A stretch of 64,000 bases of DNA from Paralvinella palmiformis (lineage: Eukaryota > Annelida > Polychaeta > Terebellida > Alvinellidae), in the NCBI GenBank assembly GCA_025642065.1, contig JAODUP010000095.1, positions 788,501 through 852,500 of the forward strand. Direction: 5' to 3'. This document shows, in pieces, positions 1 to 21,687 of this stretch (position 1 is its first letter; every line of letters starts with the position of its first letter). The translations under genes and the position numbers were made by a program. A model generated the notes under the pieces. It saw nothing but the letters and a program-made list of their open reading frames with translations, ran no database searches and was not told the origin of the DNA.

Positions 1-98
<98 letters not shown>
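1..98. repeat. (TA)n followed by (GATA)n microsatellite
   Basis: About 70 bases of alternating TA run directly into seven or so GATA units. The tract begins at the window edge, so its full length is unknown. Confidence 0.95.
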
Positions 99-1440
99 TG
101 CGTGTTTACTATAATGCAACCGATACATTTTCTGTAATTGTTAAAGGTAATGAACTAAACGTTATGATTTATCCTAGGCCTGTTCCTTTCTATATAAAAA
201 CGTAATTTAAATCATTTATTTATGGACGCAAATATAGAACAAATATGATATTTACAACAATATTCCAATTGTTAGAAAGAGCAATTTGTGCATGATACTG
301 TAACTATATCTGTTGTTCAAACATTATTATTATATTATTTAATATGAAGATTACAGCCATGCTTCTGCTGCAGATTACGGTCAATTAAATTCTCCAATTA
401 CGGTCAATTAACAGAAATAATTTGTTCTCTTTTATTTTTCTTGTCAATTTATAAACAGTTTTACGATCCGTGAAGCCGTTTGTGGTCCCATTAGAAAGTG
501 CTAATCTGTAACTGTAACTATCCCCAGAAGTTCTATATGACGTCCGAGATGATCTTTATTAGATAAGATTAGATAATGCTAATGGCTCGGTCTAAGTAAC
601 TGATGTAATAGATTATTTTCTGAACTAGACACTTGATCTAATTGTAGGAGTTTAAGAATAGTTCTAATCTTGGAGCCACAATACACTAGTCACCGTGCTT
701 ATTTTGAATTCAACTGTTGTACTCAATATAGCAACCTAATATTTGAATATTATATATATATTCAAATTAATAACAAGTCATTGCGGACCACGCTATGAAA
801 TCTTCTGATTAATAAAGTGTATATGTAACTTGATGTCAATATATCATTAATTAATAAATAAGCTGAAGATGCCGATCTTGAGTTACTAAACTTAAAAAAA
901 AGACGAATCTGATAATATTGATTTCTCATCGATTATCAATCTCATCAATAAAACATCACGAAGACTGGGCTCTGGAGTGTTTCCGGTTTACATATTCACT
1001 TTCCCGGCAACTTATAGTTCCTTTTAGATCAGTTCTACACAAAGTAGATAGCAATGGATTGTTGCTGGTACTGAAGCAAGCCATCGGCTGCCGGAAACAA
1101 AAATAATAATCATAAAAGAATTATTATTATCATTCGATAAATTCGACATTATTATATAACAGCATTTTTGGCTGGTATTTATTCCGCCCGCTGTCAGAGA
1201 ATTATCGCTAAAATTGTTGTTAATTTACAGGAAACCGGAGAACTCCGACAGGATTCTTGTGATTTCTCCGGATCCAGAAAGATAACAATGTATTACATCA
1301 CTAGATACAATGCACCGAAGAATTAAGAATAATTAAGAGCCATTATTTCTACGACTGAAAAATTAAAGTTATCATTCTGTGTTTTGTTATCTGACTAGAC
1401 TCGACAGCAATTCTCTGTATCGTTCGCTGCATCTGCAAGT
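99..1440. other. Gene-free stretch, nothing recognised
   Basis: AT-rich sequence with stop codons in all frames and no exon-like block with recognisable protein motifs. A near-perfect palindrome centred on a short TA run lies at about 741-768. No repeat family seen elsewhere in the window is evident. Confidence 0.5.
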
Positions 1441-3423
<1,983 letters not shown>

Positions 3424-3538
3424 TGATTATGATTGATATTTTACGGCGACTTTTGTGCACAAGGTAGGCTAAATAGGCCGAGCGACATCCAAAGGTAATT
3501 AAGCGAAGTCAAAGATGAAACATCCTTCAGATATGCCT
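3424..3538 (-). repeat. SINE family 1, partial copy (body and tail only)
   Basis: Matches the body of the full copies at 11524-11705 and 48619-48806: a GATTGAT tail, the block TTTTACGGC..ACTTTTGTGCAC, GGCCGAGCGAC, the AAGTCAAAGATGAAAC block and CAGATATGCC. The tRNA-like head expected at the right end is missing, so the copy is truncated. Confidence 0.8.
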
Positions 3539-5277
3539 TGTCCAGAAATGTAGTCATAATAGCTGTTGATGTAAAATGTTGCGATATATTAGAGTGAGTC
3601 ATGAGGCCCAAATACCTCTGACTTCAGCACTGAAGGTTTTTGTTAGTGTTACCTCATCCACAGTCCATATCATTCTAGCCTCAACTCATTGACCAGTCTA
3701 GCTTGAGTATCCCTAACAGAAGCTAAAACTCTTGTTGGTATAGCTCTCTAGGTCTCCGAGAAATACCCCCACCCACCCCCCTCATCACGTCAAGGAATGA
3801 ACTATGAAGGGGATATATAATAAGAGAGGTTCAAGATGGAGATATTTGTAATTTTACACCAATAGTTTCGCACTGAACTTATAACAGAAAACATAATCAG
3901 AAATAATGGATGTTTTGATGTAAATAACAAAATGGATTTTATTTAGCAGTCAATATTTATTGATTTTCGGCTTTCTATTATATTTTATTCTTTATGAACA
4001 AAATCAGTTCTTCTTCTGGGTCGGTTTATATTGTTGTATTTTAAATATTCGGTTAAGATATTTTGTTAAATCGATTGTCATATTACTGACTAGACATAAA
4101 TTAGGTAGATATAAATATGTAAACTGATTACATTTGTTGGATACTTCTCGATTTGTAATTGTCTTCACAGACAGCTCTCTTGGATTAAATATATTTTATG
4201 TTGTTTTATCATTGAAACGTTTACAAGCTGGATCATCTCGATCATTTGTATTATCTGGATAATCTGGCATTGAAATCGGCACGCCTTTTGTTTGGTCTTT
4301 TTTCAAGCTAAACATTGCTTATCTTTAAACATACTGGTGTGACGTAAGATAGGGATTGGCTGTTATTATTAATAACGATCTAGTTATTCCTTTTATCACC
4401 TATAGTGTACACAGTATTGTGTTAATCTGAAGTCATATTTCACACTCAGCCTGAAATTGTTTGTCCAAGTCAAAATCTTAATGTATTCTTTATAGTATAC
4501 TTTAATTACAATGTTATGATTAAAATTCTCTTCAAGTTAACAAGTTCGGTACTACAGCTGTATAACCCTAAGATAGAGTCTAACTCATATCAGGGAATGT
4601 CATTATATATTGACGCTTTCTTTTCACGTTCTTCTCGAAGTTCTGGTGTAAAATTATTTAGCAGACCGCTCCGCTGCAAAACCAGGTTGCTACCAGACGG
4701 TGGTGACATCTAGTGAACATGAATGACAACAGCATTATAAAAAACTTAGAATAAGCTGCACTAGTTATAAGAAATGGGAAATTCCAGTTTGAGAGATATT
4801 ACCATAATACGCTACATTTCCCCAAATGAAACATATCATTGCGATATTTTCTCTATTGTTGATCATATAAAAGGCTTTATTTCTTAATGAGGAATCCTTC
4901 CCAGAGTATTCGATAGATGGCGCTGATAAGCAACTAGTTCACTGACCTAGTTGGAACTGAGGTTTGTTTTGGTAAATTCACACGTCACGTGTAATAAACC
5001 GATTCAATTACCCCTGGCGTCACCATGCGGCTGAAGTTTACACTACGCACTCGGGTTAGAAGTCTAAGATTCGCTGTGTTGCATGGTGATTTACGCATGT
5101 AGTGGCCGATAAATATCTTACTGAAAAGCTCTACTTAGGCTATTTACCAGCTTTATTTGGATTTAATTTATAGTTCATTAAGGGTATGTGATCTCCAGAT
5201 AATAATTTTGCATTTAATAGGAATGGCAGAAACTTCATCCAATAGATATATGCCACTAAACTAAGTAACAGTCAGCG
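3539..5277. other. Gene-free stretch, nothing recognised
   Basis: AT-rich sequence with no exon that can be supported. A plus-strand frame at 4516-4713 lacks recognisable motifs or convincing splice context. Short CTAG-rich fragments near 4690-4720 and 4915-4960 could be old repeats but have no second copy here. Confidence 0.4.
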
Positions 5278-5430
5278 TGATTTGCACCTGAGTTCGAATC
5301 TCGGCGTCGGGATATCTGAAGGGTGTTTCATCTTTGACTTCGTTTCATTACCTTTGGAGATCGCTGGACCCCATTTAGCCTAACATGTGCACAGGAGTGG
5401 CCGTTAAACATAAATCATCATCATCATCAT
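5278..5430 (+). repeat. SINE family 1, partial copy lacking the A box
   Basis: Begins inside the tRNA-like head at the B-box region (GAGTTCGAATCTC) and runs through GGGATATCTGAAGGG, the TTTCATCTTTGACTTCG block and GTGGCCGTTAAAC to a (CAT)n tail. The 5' part of the head with the A box is missing or too diverged to see. Confidence 0.75.
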
Positions 5431-6603
5431 CATCACACTGGGTCTCTTATAACATCCGGTGTTTGTATAGAGATATGTCCAATATGTATGATGTACACGT
5501 CTTCATTTATGCACAAATGGAAGCCTTAAAATACACATTATGAAGCTATTTACTTTATTAAACGCTCATGTCAAACATGATTCATTCAACATGTTTAAAT
5601 ATATTTTCTACAATTCAGATAAATTACATTTATTATTTTCTGACATAGCGAACATGAGTAGTCATCTAGCATTTTAATACACAATGACGGAGATAAATAT
5701 CTAATAGTCACATGCACACACATATACATATTTTGATAATTATCAATTATCCCCTGGAGAATGGTGATTAATATTTCGGGTGATAGGAGTTTATAATGAT
5801 TAATTTCCATAGGTTCCTTATTTCAATTTCTTTCACTTAGGCATATATTTGAATATTGTATTATATATTTAAACACTGTTATCAATATTGAAATAATATG
5901 ATTGCTATTAACCAACTTTTATTGTTATTTTTTAAATTCACAAATGCATCTAACGAGAGATAATAACAACAATAACAAAGTAGAAATATAGAAAAAAAAG
6001 AGAAAAAGAACAGAATAATCAATCATCCATCTAGACAAGGCTTATCAAGTAAAGATCAAGTCAATCAATAACTGGATCTCTCTAATAAAAAGTCTTTTAT
6101 TCCTGATAAGACAGAATTCTTTAATAATAAATGCATAGTTATTATTGTTTAGTTATTATACAGTTGGAATTGCTATGATTCTATAAATGATCCCTTTTCC
6201 GGACCGAATAAATCTACTGATATGGCGAAATATTTAATGTCTTCAGATCCTTTCTGGTTAGAATATAGATAACTAGACCCTTTCTCTCGAATTCATCATG
6301 TCGGTGTATCAAATCGTACAAATTACAGGAAAATATTGTATTTCATTAATAATGAATTTTATTTTATTTTATATATGATAAAAGAGAAATATAAATTTTA
6401 AAAATATTTAATTATCAATAAATTATATAAAATACACACAAATGTTTAGCAGGTTTTTTAATTTTTAAACACCCAATTCCTGCATATATGAATTTTTTCA
6501 TATCTAAAGGGTAGTGTCATCATCATCTTTTTATAGAAAGTAATTATTTGATAAAGTACACAGTAGTTGAAAACACTTGAACTGGAAATATGTATGTATA
6601 TGA

Positions 6604-6642
<39 letters not shown>

Positions 6643-6771
6643 CAAAACGTTGGATAATAAAGGATATTCAAAGGTTCCTGAGATAAGTGAGTAATGAGAG
6701 TGGGTCAGTAAGTGAGTGAGTAAGTGCCTGCTTTGCTTAGTATTAGTACTATTCTTGCCTTGAACATGTGG
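5431..6771. other. Gene-free, very AT-rich stretch
   Basis: No supported gene. It contains a (TA)n run at about 6607-6639 and several A/T homopolymer patches. Short minus-strand frames here show no motif. Confidence 0.45.
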
Positions 6772-6918
6772 TTCAGCAACTAATCCCTAGAGAAATGGGA
6801 TGTATGGATCGAAGTTTTTAATTGACTGATATACTGTCTCAGATACCCAGTCAGCACTGAGATTCGATCTCATGACTTATAGGTCTGCTTCAGTACGTTA
6901 CTAACTGTACCACGGGGA
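6772..6918 (-). repeat. tRNA-headed SINE-like remnant (different family)
   Basis: Read on the minus strand it starts CCCCGTGGTACAGTTAGTAA, an A-box-like stretch, and about 45 bases later has AGATCGAATCTC, a B-box match. This spacing and order is that of a tRNA-derived Pol III promoter. The cloverleaf is degenerate, so it is read as a SINE and not a tRNA gene. No second copy occurs in the window. Confidence 0.45.
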
Positions 6919-7389
6919 AAAGTAATATGAATCATGCAAAGATATGTGTATGTACACCTAAAACGGCTTTAAAATGAGAAATAGCTTGTGTACAGTGTGC
7001 GTGTGTGTGTGTGTGTGTAGCTGTATGTGTGGATGGATGCGTGGGTGCGTGCGTTAACCCAACCGCCCGCGCCAGCTCACGCCCGCACCCGCCCGCACCT
7101 TCCTGATCGAAAGCTATCATCGTAAGGCTCCAAACATGTTCAAACAATAACCTTTTATTATATTAAATTTTAAAGGGACACGTTTAACTTGTCAGACCAA
7201 AGTACGTTCATTTACCCATAACCCCCCCCCCCCAACCTTACATCAGTCTATGGCTCTATGTTAGACTTGGCTCCTTTATTGTTGATCAGTAGCGTGACTC
7301 AGTCTTAACACAAACATCATATTTAGTTCTCAAATAGTTCGTTGAGTTAACAGAACTTTGATGATTTGAGGCTAGGATTAGATATAAAA

Positions 7390-15395
<8,006 letters not shown>

Positions 15396-15591
15396 AGATC
15401 GTTAGAGTCCGCTTTATTTATAGCATAACATATTCATAACATGTTGAAATATATGTTTACATATATTTCTTATAGATTAAAGTATTAGATATGAGTTGAT
15501 AAACACGCTCGTATACTCGTCGTAGATGTGTATATTGAGAGTCATAATAATGTATTGAACATAACAATAATATACCATATGTATTAATGCA

Positions 15592-15653
15592 CACACACAC
15601 ACGCACGCACACACGCATGCATACACGCATGCACGCACGCATGCACACACACA
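15592..15653. repeat. (CA)n/(GCAT)n tract in the putative protease 3' UTR
   Basis: Alternating CA and CGCATGCA units about 200 bases past the protease stop codon. Confidence 0.85.
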
Positions 15654-15689
15654 TCATAGACAGGGAATTTGTCTTCTGTTTTAGCTTTT

Positions 15690-15695
15690 AATAAA
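15690..15695 (+). promoter_or_regulatory. Candidate polyadenylation signal of the protease gene
   Basis: First plain AATAAA downstream of the stop at 15393-15395, about 295 bases away. Position and motif are right, but there is no transcript evidence. Confidence 0.35.
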
Positions 15696-15699
15696 ATGT

Positions 15700-15787
15700 A
15701 AAAATAACTAGTGTCAAAAATAAACAATCTATTATGACTGATATAAACAAGGTGAGATATAAAGAAACATGTGGCTTAACAATATAA

Positions 15788-15821
<34 letters not shown>

Positions 15822-16523
15822 ATTAAAACAATATATATATATAGATCAGCTGGCTATGGCTAATGTTTCCATCCTATGTCATTTAAAGTATTGTGTTACA
15901 GAGCCTGTCAAAAATGCACCTCTGGAATCTCATTAATTCTCTATTTTAATGTTAGTATTATACTGCTCAAAACCTTATATATGTTTATATATCCATACCT
16001 ATATGTCTGTATATCCATATCTATATGTCTATATGGCAAATTTGCTGCAGTAATAAAACATATTAGTTCACATTTATGTCCTAATTATGTATAAATGCTA
16101 ATGTACCTTTGCCGGTTGACCCATAAATATCATAGTTTGGCAAGCCTTTGTTGAAACTTTCCAAAGCCAAAATACACATTGTGTAATGAAGTGTTTTGCA
16201 AATATTTGCACATGTCTACGTATTTATTAATACATACATGTGCTTCAACCATTTATCTTTTCAAACAAAGCTCCAATTCAGGTAGATTCTGCTGTCAACC
16301 GTGATTTGTATTGTTTGTGTTATTTCGACAAGGTATTGTCACAGTTCCTTGAAACAATGATACTATTTTAGGGCCATGTCCAGTTGACCTACTTTTGATT
16401 ATGTTACAACGGACTAGTCAGGTGCGCGTGCTAAAGATATATCATTCCTGATACTCCTGTTATTACAGAAAATTTGATGACTGAAATTGAATCAAAATAA
16501 AACCGATGAATCACCTATAGCTA
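15700..16523. other. Gene-free stretch with minor microsatellites
   Basis: A GT tract at about 15789-15820 and a short TA run near 15830. No recognisable coding sequence. Confidence 0.45.
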
Positions 16524-16706
16524 GTGCAGACCGGCGCTGCACATCTGTTGACAAACACTCCCAAATTAAAACATATACTGCCAGTTTTGTTCAAGTTTCA
16601 CTGGCTTCCTGAGCGTTTTATATCACAGTACAAGATCCCGCTTCATACATTCAAAACGCTGTATCTAAGTGATCTGATTCAAATTTATATACCAGTGACG
16701 ACCTGA
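16524..16706 (+). pseudogene. LINE reverse-transcriptase C-terminal fragment
   Basis: A 60-codon frame contains AAHLLTNTPKLKHILPVLF, FHWLPER and a later YLSDLI. This order matches the region after the reverse-transcriptase core in L2/CR1/Rex-like LINEs (consensus TR..HITPVL..LHWLP....F....YLSDLI). Only this tail is present, so it is a dead fragment. It ends just before the left inverted repeat at 16713. Confidence 0.7.
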
Positions 16707-16712
16707 TCCAAT

Positions 16713-16812
16713 ATGGCAGCCACTAAACAAAGTTTGATGAAGTAATATACTAGGTTTTTCTACCTTCCTCGGCAAATGTACTGATGAAATGATTGGATAT
16801 TCCTGGATATGA
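16713..16812 (+). repeat. Left arm of inverted repeat bracketing LINE ORFs
   Basis: About 90 bases (GCCACTAAACAAAGTTTGATG ... TTCCTCGGCAAATGTACT ... ATTGGATATTC) match the reverse complement of 18981-19070 with only scattered differences. The arms sit outside the LINE ORF1 and ORF2 frames. Confidence 0.85.
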
Positions 16813-16995
16813 TATATCATAGCATGGATATTTGATGTATTGCTAGGATTATTTTGTGGTTACATAGGAAAAAGTTGGTTATTTGACAGAAGTTCATTTG
16901 GTCACGCTCCATTGATTACCTTTACCAAAACGTAAATACTGTTAGGTGTACACTGGTGACGTCACTTGTTATTGACCAACGTTTAAAAACGGAAT

Positions 16996-17697
16996 ATGGC
17001 TACCTGTACTAGAAGTTCAACCTCCATGTCTGAACCACAGGACTCTGACCCTTTTGAGGTAGCTGTTCAGAAGCTCATCACCACTAATAAGGCAGGTAAA
17101 ACTCCTATTACATTGGAAGCTATGGTCCTCTTATTACGCGCCCAAGGACAATCCCTCAAAGACAGCTATGAGAAGCGTCTTGCGGAAAAAGATAGTAAGA
17201 TAGCTGATCTGACAGCCAGAACCCGAGACCTTGAACTCAAATGTGATAGGCTTGATCAGTTTGACAGGAGAAACTCCCTCAGGGTTCGTGGCATTCCCGA
17301 ATCCAAGGATGTATCATCTCCTGAAGATACGGATCAAATGGTGATTGATCTGGGCACAACTTTAAACCTTAACATCACCAGCATTGACATCGCCAGATCG
17401 CATAGAGTCGGCAACCGTGACCGAGATATTTTGGTAAAATTTGTTAAATTTGAAAACAAGATCAAATTTATGAAAGCAAGAATGAGCCTGAAGGCGAAAA
17501 AGCCAGGAGTTTATATAAATGAAGATTTGACGAAGCATCGTGTCCGCCTATTCGCCCTGGCCAGACGTTTGAAACGCGAGAAAGTATTATTGGACACTTG
17601 GACAAAAACAGGCGCAATATTCGTGAAGCTACAAAACGGGGAAATCAAGCAAATTGTGTCTGATGAGATGTTACATAATTTGTGTGATAACCTGTAA
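16996..17697 (+). CDS. LINE ORF1 protein (coiled coil plus RRM-like), intact
   Basis: 233 codons from ATG to stop with no break. A coiled-coil-like stretch at about residues 50-90 (KDSYEKRLAEKDSKIADL) leads into RNSLRVRGIPE, then DIARSHRVG, RDILVKFVKFENKIKFM and VYINEDLTKHRV. This order is that of the nucleic-acid-binding ORF1 proteins of L1/CR1-type LINEs, which coat the element RNA. ORF2 begins about 860 bases downstream but is cut off after the endonuclease start. Host gene function is not implied. It may represent a fairly young element because the frame is whole. Confidence 0.85.
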   Translation: MATCTRSSTSMSEPQDSDPFEVAVQKLITTNKAGKTPITLEAMVLLLRAQGQSLKDSYEKRLAEKDSKIADLTARTRDLELKCDRLDQFDRRNSLRVRGIPESKDVSSPEDTDQMVIDLGTTLNLNITSIDIARSHRVGNRDRDILVKFVKFENKIKFMKARMSLKAKKPGVYINEDLTKHRVRLFALARRLKREKVLLDTWTKTGAIFVKLQNGEIKQIVSDEMLHNLCDNL

Positions 17698-18555
17698 ATC
17701 GAAGCGTGAGGTAAACACTTAATTCTATCTATATGTACTAACTTTTTCTATATGTATCACCTCTGCAATATAAACTGACTATATAATATTGCTTTTACAA
17801 CTTAGTCCTAATATAACTTATTTCTAACTTATTACAATACTTACTCTCCTAAAGTAGATGAATCCAACTTACATCCTGATGTATGCATGAACTATATTAG
17901 CCTCTTTCTGCACTATCAACTGTAAAATAAGCACTAATCTACTACCATGTGAAATTTTGTTGGATAATTTCCTATATCTTAGTGTAACCAGTGTTTATTA
18001 AACTCTTATCCACATGAATACTGATATAATACACATCATGTTATCTAACTATACAATCAGTTGTATCATTCATTGTTTATGACCACAGCTGATTGCAATG
18101 TAACACGTGGCTCACCCGTTATTCTATAAACATTCAAATGGTATATTCTTTGTTTCAAGTGTACAAATAGGAATGAGTCACTCCTTGTTGTATTGAATGG
18201 GCCTATCACGTGTTGTTCTGCACTAAAATGTTCTATGCTATACTGTACATTGTTCTCCTAGTGGTCGTTCCACATGGTTGGACCATCCTTTGAAGTCATT
18301 CACTATTTTATCCAAATCAAATTGTCAATGTCCAATTTTTATTTCCAAAATTAAATTAAGCATCAGTTATTATCTGCCAAGTAGGAAGGTAGATTTTTCC
18401 CACCTATCTAGCATCCTTCATGCACCGTTATTATCTTCAAGTGTATATAAATTTTGTTCTCTTCTTTGAATGCTTAAATCACATAGTCAATATAGTGAAA
18501 ATTGGTATATCAGATCTGCTAGTGTTTGAATGTCTGGTCGTGTCATCTAAATTAA
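17698..18555 (+). other. Spacer between LINE ORF1 and ORF2
   Basis: About 860 bases without a supported frame. This is long for an ORF1-ORF2 spacer, so it may include a deletion scar or foreign insert. No repeat shared with the rest of the window was seen. Confidence 0.5.
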
Positions 18556-18990
18556 ATGGTTACAGATAACATTTCTCTTAACCAGGTCCAGGTAGATAAC
18601 AGGTATAACTTTAAAACTCTATATGAATCGACGGATTATTTGGATGAAAATGGAGATTCGCCTCTTGAACAGGGTAACCAAGACTGTAAATATTATGAAC
18701 CTTATCAATTATCCCAGATGATCGAAGGTACAAAGATTGCTCTGTCTAGTTTTCATTTAAACTGTAGAAGCTTATCGTCAAATTGGGATGCGTTCTATAA
18801 TCTTGTATGTGATTTGCATAACAAGGAATTTTCCTTTGATGTAATTGGAGTGAGTGAGGTATTTCGTGTTGACAGAGACCCCCGCATCGTTCTCCCTGGA
18901 TATCACAATATTATAACGCGCTGTAGAAATGAGGATGGTAGAGGTGGCGTGGGTCTATTTATAAAAGACTCGATTAATTTATATCCATGA
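18556..18990 (+). pseudogene. LINE ORF2 N-terminus (AP-type endonuclease), truncated
   Basis: 144 codons. From about residue 65 it reads SSFHLNCRSLSSNWDAF, FDVIGVSEVF, LPGYHNIITRCRN and GRGGVGLFIKDSIN. These match the start of the endonuclease/exonuclease/phosphatase domain of LINE ORF2 (N, E and GGG..F motifs). The frame stops inside the right inverted repeat, so the rest of the endonuclease and all reverse transcriptase are absent. The start codon is the first ATG and the N-terminal 60 residues are unassigned. Confidence 0.8.
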
Positions 18991-19070
18991 ATATCCAATC
19001 ATTTCATGAGTACATTTGCCGAGGGAGGTAGGAAAAGGTAATAAATTACCTCAACAAACTTTGTTTTGTG
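18981..19070 (-). repeat. Right arm of inverted repeat bracketing LINE ORFs
   Basis: Reverse complement of 16713-16812 (GCCACAAAACAAAGTTTG ... CCTCGGCAAATGTACTCATG). The junction with the LINE frame falls at the arm's inner edge. Confidence 0.85.
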
Positions 19071-19744
19071 GCTCTTTACCAATAAGACCCCTCTCCTGAA
19101 AACAAACAAACAAACACAGCAAAAACCAAGAAAACAAACGATAATATTGTTGTTTAATATGTGTTTCCTAATTAAAAATTATTTTGAAAACATGCCATTG
19201 GTAATGAATGTATTCTAGATTACATTTATGTTTAAAGGTTACTATTGGCAATGGATTTTAAACCTGTTTAAATAACATACATCATCTTAAAGTTTTATTT
19301 ATACTAACTGACAGTCTCTTAAACATTGGTATTGAGTACGCCATTGATTTACTAAGTTTATAGTAAATACACTAGTGTAATAGTGTTTGGTACTTTTATG
19401 TAATTCTGTGTTCATAATTGACTAATTTATAGAAACCTTATATATATATATATATATTCGATTTAAAGTTACATTGTTTATTGTTGACAATAAGTGATAA
19501 ACTTCTATTATAAGGAACATGTGTAATATTTTATTATGAATTAGTTGTAGTTGTGAGAATAAGTTGTACAAGATAAGCTTTAAACTTTGTTTCCATATCA
19601 GGTCGGAGGGAGATGGGCGACCAATTAACTGTCTTCCTTATTAGTTTTAATTAACATTCACTCAGTTAATTGACCAGATTCAATGCATTTACTAAATTAG
19701 TTTATCTAATCAGTATGATGGCTTGGTAGTTTTGTGTGTGTGTT

Positions 19745-19746
<2 letters not shown>

Positions 19747-19794
<48 letters not shown>
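19747..19794. repeat. (TA)n microsatellite
   Basis: Pure TA run in copy A; the matching place in copy B is at about 29714-29767. Confidence 0.9.
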
Positions 19795-19796
<2 letters not shown>

Positions 19797-20141
19797 AATA
19801 AAACATGTATAGTTTATCTTAAATGTGATATTTTCAGCTAGTTAGCACATTTTATTAAATTCATATTATTATTATCATCATCATCATCACCACCATCATT
19901 ATCATCAAGTGCAGAAAGGTTTGATGCAAAACACTAGTATACATACACTGATATTTAATAAACCATTTCGAAGTCTACTATCAATATTTGTCTAGATCTT
20001 TTTGGTTGACTTCCGAAATGTAAATAAGTAAGTTGTATTCGTACAGCCCGTGGCTCCCCCTGTGGACGTAATGTGTAGATAAAAATGGCTGTTTTGTAGT
20101 TGTGAAAAATCAGAGGAAAACAATTGGATACAAAGTAATCA

Positions 20142-20147
20142 TTTATT
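20142..20147 (-). promoter_or_regulatory. Candidate polyadenylation signal, EMI-EGF gene A
   Basis: AATAAA on the minus strand about 150 bases past the stop codon. The same motif is kept at 30087-30092 in copy B. Confidence 0.5.
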
Positions 20148-20293
20148 CTCTGAACAGTGTAAGTAAATGACTAAAAGAGAAAACTACAACCAGACGGAGA
20201 TGTTTCCGTGCATTTTTTTGGAAAATGTCATATATTTATATTCTAGAAATAATTGTTATTACGGAAGTATCACAAGTGTCCCGTTCATTTAAG

Positions 20294-21651
20294 TCACGGC
20301 ATTACGGTATCTGGAAAGAAAGCGTTTTGTTAAAATTTAAATTTCGTAGAAAAATAACCATTTTATTTTGTGCATGAATTTTCGATCAAATACGACTAAC
20401 CTATATTTATTTTCTCATTAATAAGACTCCATAACTGTGCCTTATAGACAGTTTGTCTTACCTGGAGCAATCTGACAGATATTTCCAGTAAAAGCATTAG
20501 TACATCTACATGTCTGTTCGACACAGATGCCACCATTTTGACAGGGTGGGTCACACATCTCTAGATAAAGGTAACAACAATGTCAACAGTCTGTACTTAA
20601 TGAATAACCAATTAATTAAAGTTAAAACGATTTCCTCTGATGTCGTTAGTTGGTAGAGCTATAAATATGTTAAATGGTATCTACATCATGGTATTATTCC
20701 CACCCAAGCCTCTGCTTGCCTACACACATTTTATTTACCTGTCTCGCAGAAAACTCCTCCGTATCCTCTTGGACAGGCGCAGATTCCGTAGAAACACGTG
20801 CCACCATTCTGACATTGTTTTTCTATTGAGTCATCACATTGGATAACTGATAACAGATAAATATAGATCTCATATATATCTATAATATATCTATAAGACA
20901 TCTATGATGTATCTATACGACATCTATAATATATCAATGATATATCTATGACATATCTATAATATATCTATAAGACATCTATGATGTATCTATACGACAT
21001 CTATAATATATCTATAATATCTCTATGACATATCTATAATATATCTATAAGACATCTATGCTATATCTATATGACATCTATAATATATCTATGACATATC
21101 TATAATATATCTATAAGACATCTATGATATATCTATACCACATCTATAATATATCTATAATATATCTATGACATATCTATAATATATCTATAAGACATCT
21201 ATGATATATCTATACGACATCTATAATATATCTATCATATATCATAACATATCTATGACATATCTATAATATATCTATAAGACATCTATGATATATCTAT
21301 ACCACATCTATAATATATCAATGATATATCTATGACATATCTATAATCACTGTCACGGCTATCGTTTCAAGTTAATGGAGCCATTCCTTTATTGTTTCCA
21401 TTTATAAAACAAATATCAGATGATATAATTTCTGTCTAATTATTACATAGACTTGAATATTGCCGAAATGTACTTTATGGCTATATATCTATATTGATGT
21501 TACTTATTTATTATATTTTGTTAATTTTCCTATCAGAAATACTCACTCGTTTCACAAGCAGGTCCCGTCCAACCTTTATTACAGGAACAAATGTTAGTAT
21601 CTGTACCACTGACACAGGTACCTCCATTAGCGCATGGTGGGTAGCAGGCTG

Positions 21652-21687
<36 letters not shown>

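Noticed and set aside
5400..5440. CRISPR-like short repeats (CAT units)
   Set aside because: Simple trinucleotide tails of SINEs, not spaced repeats; the context is eukaryotic.
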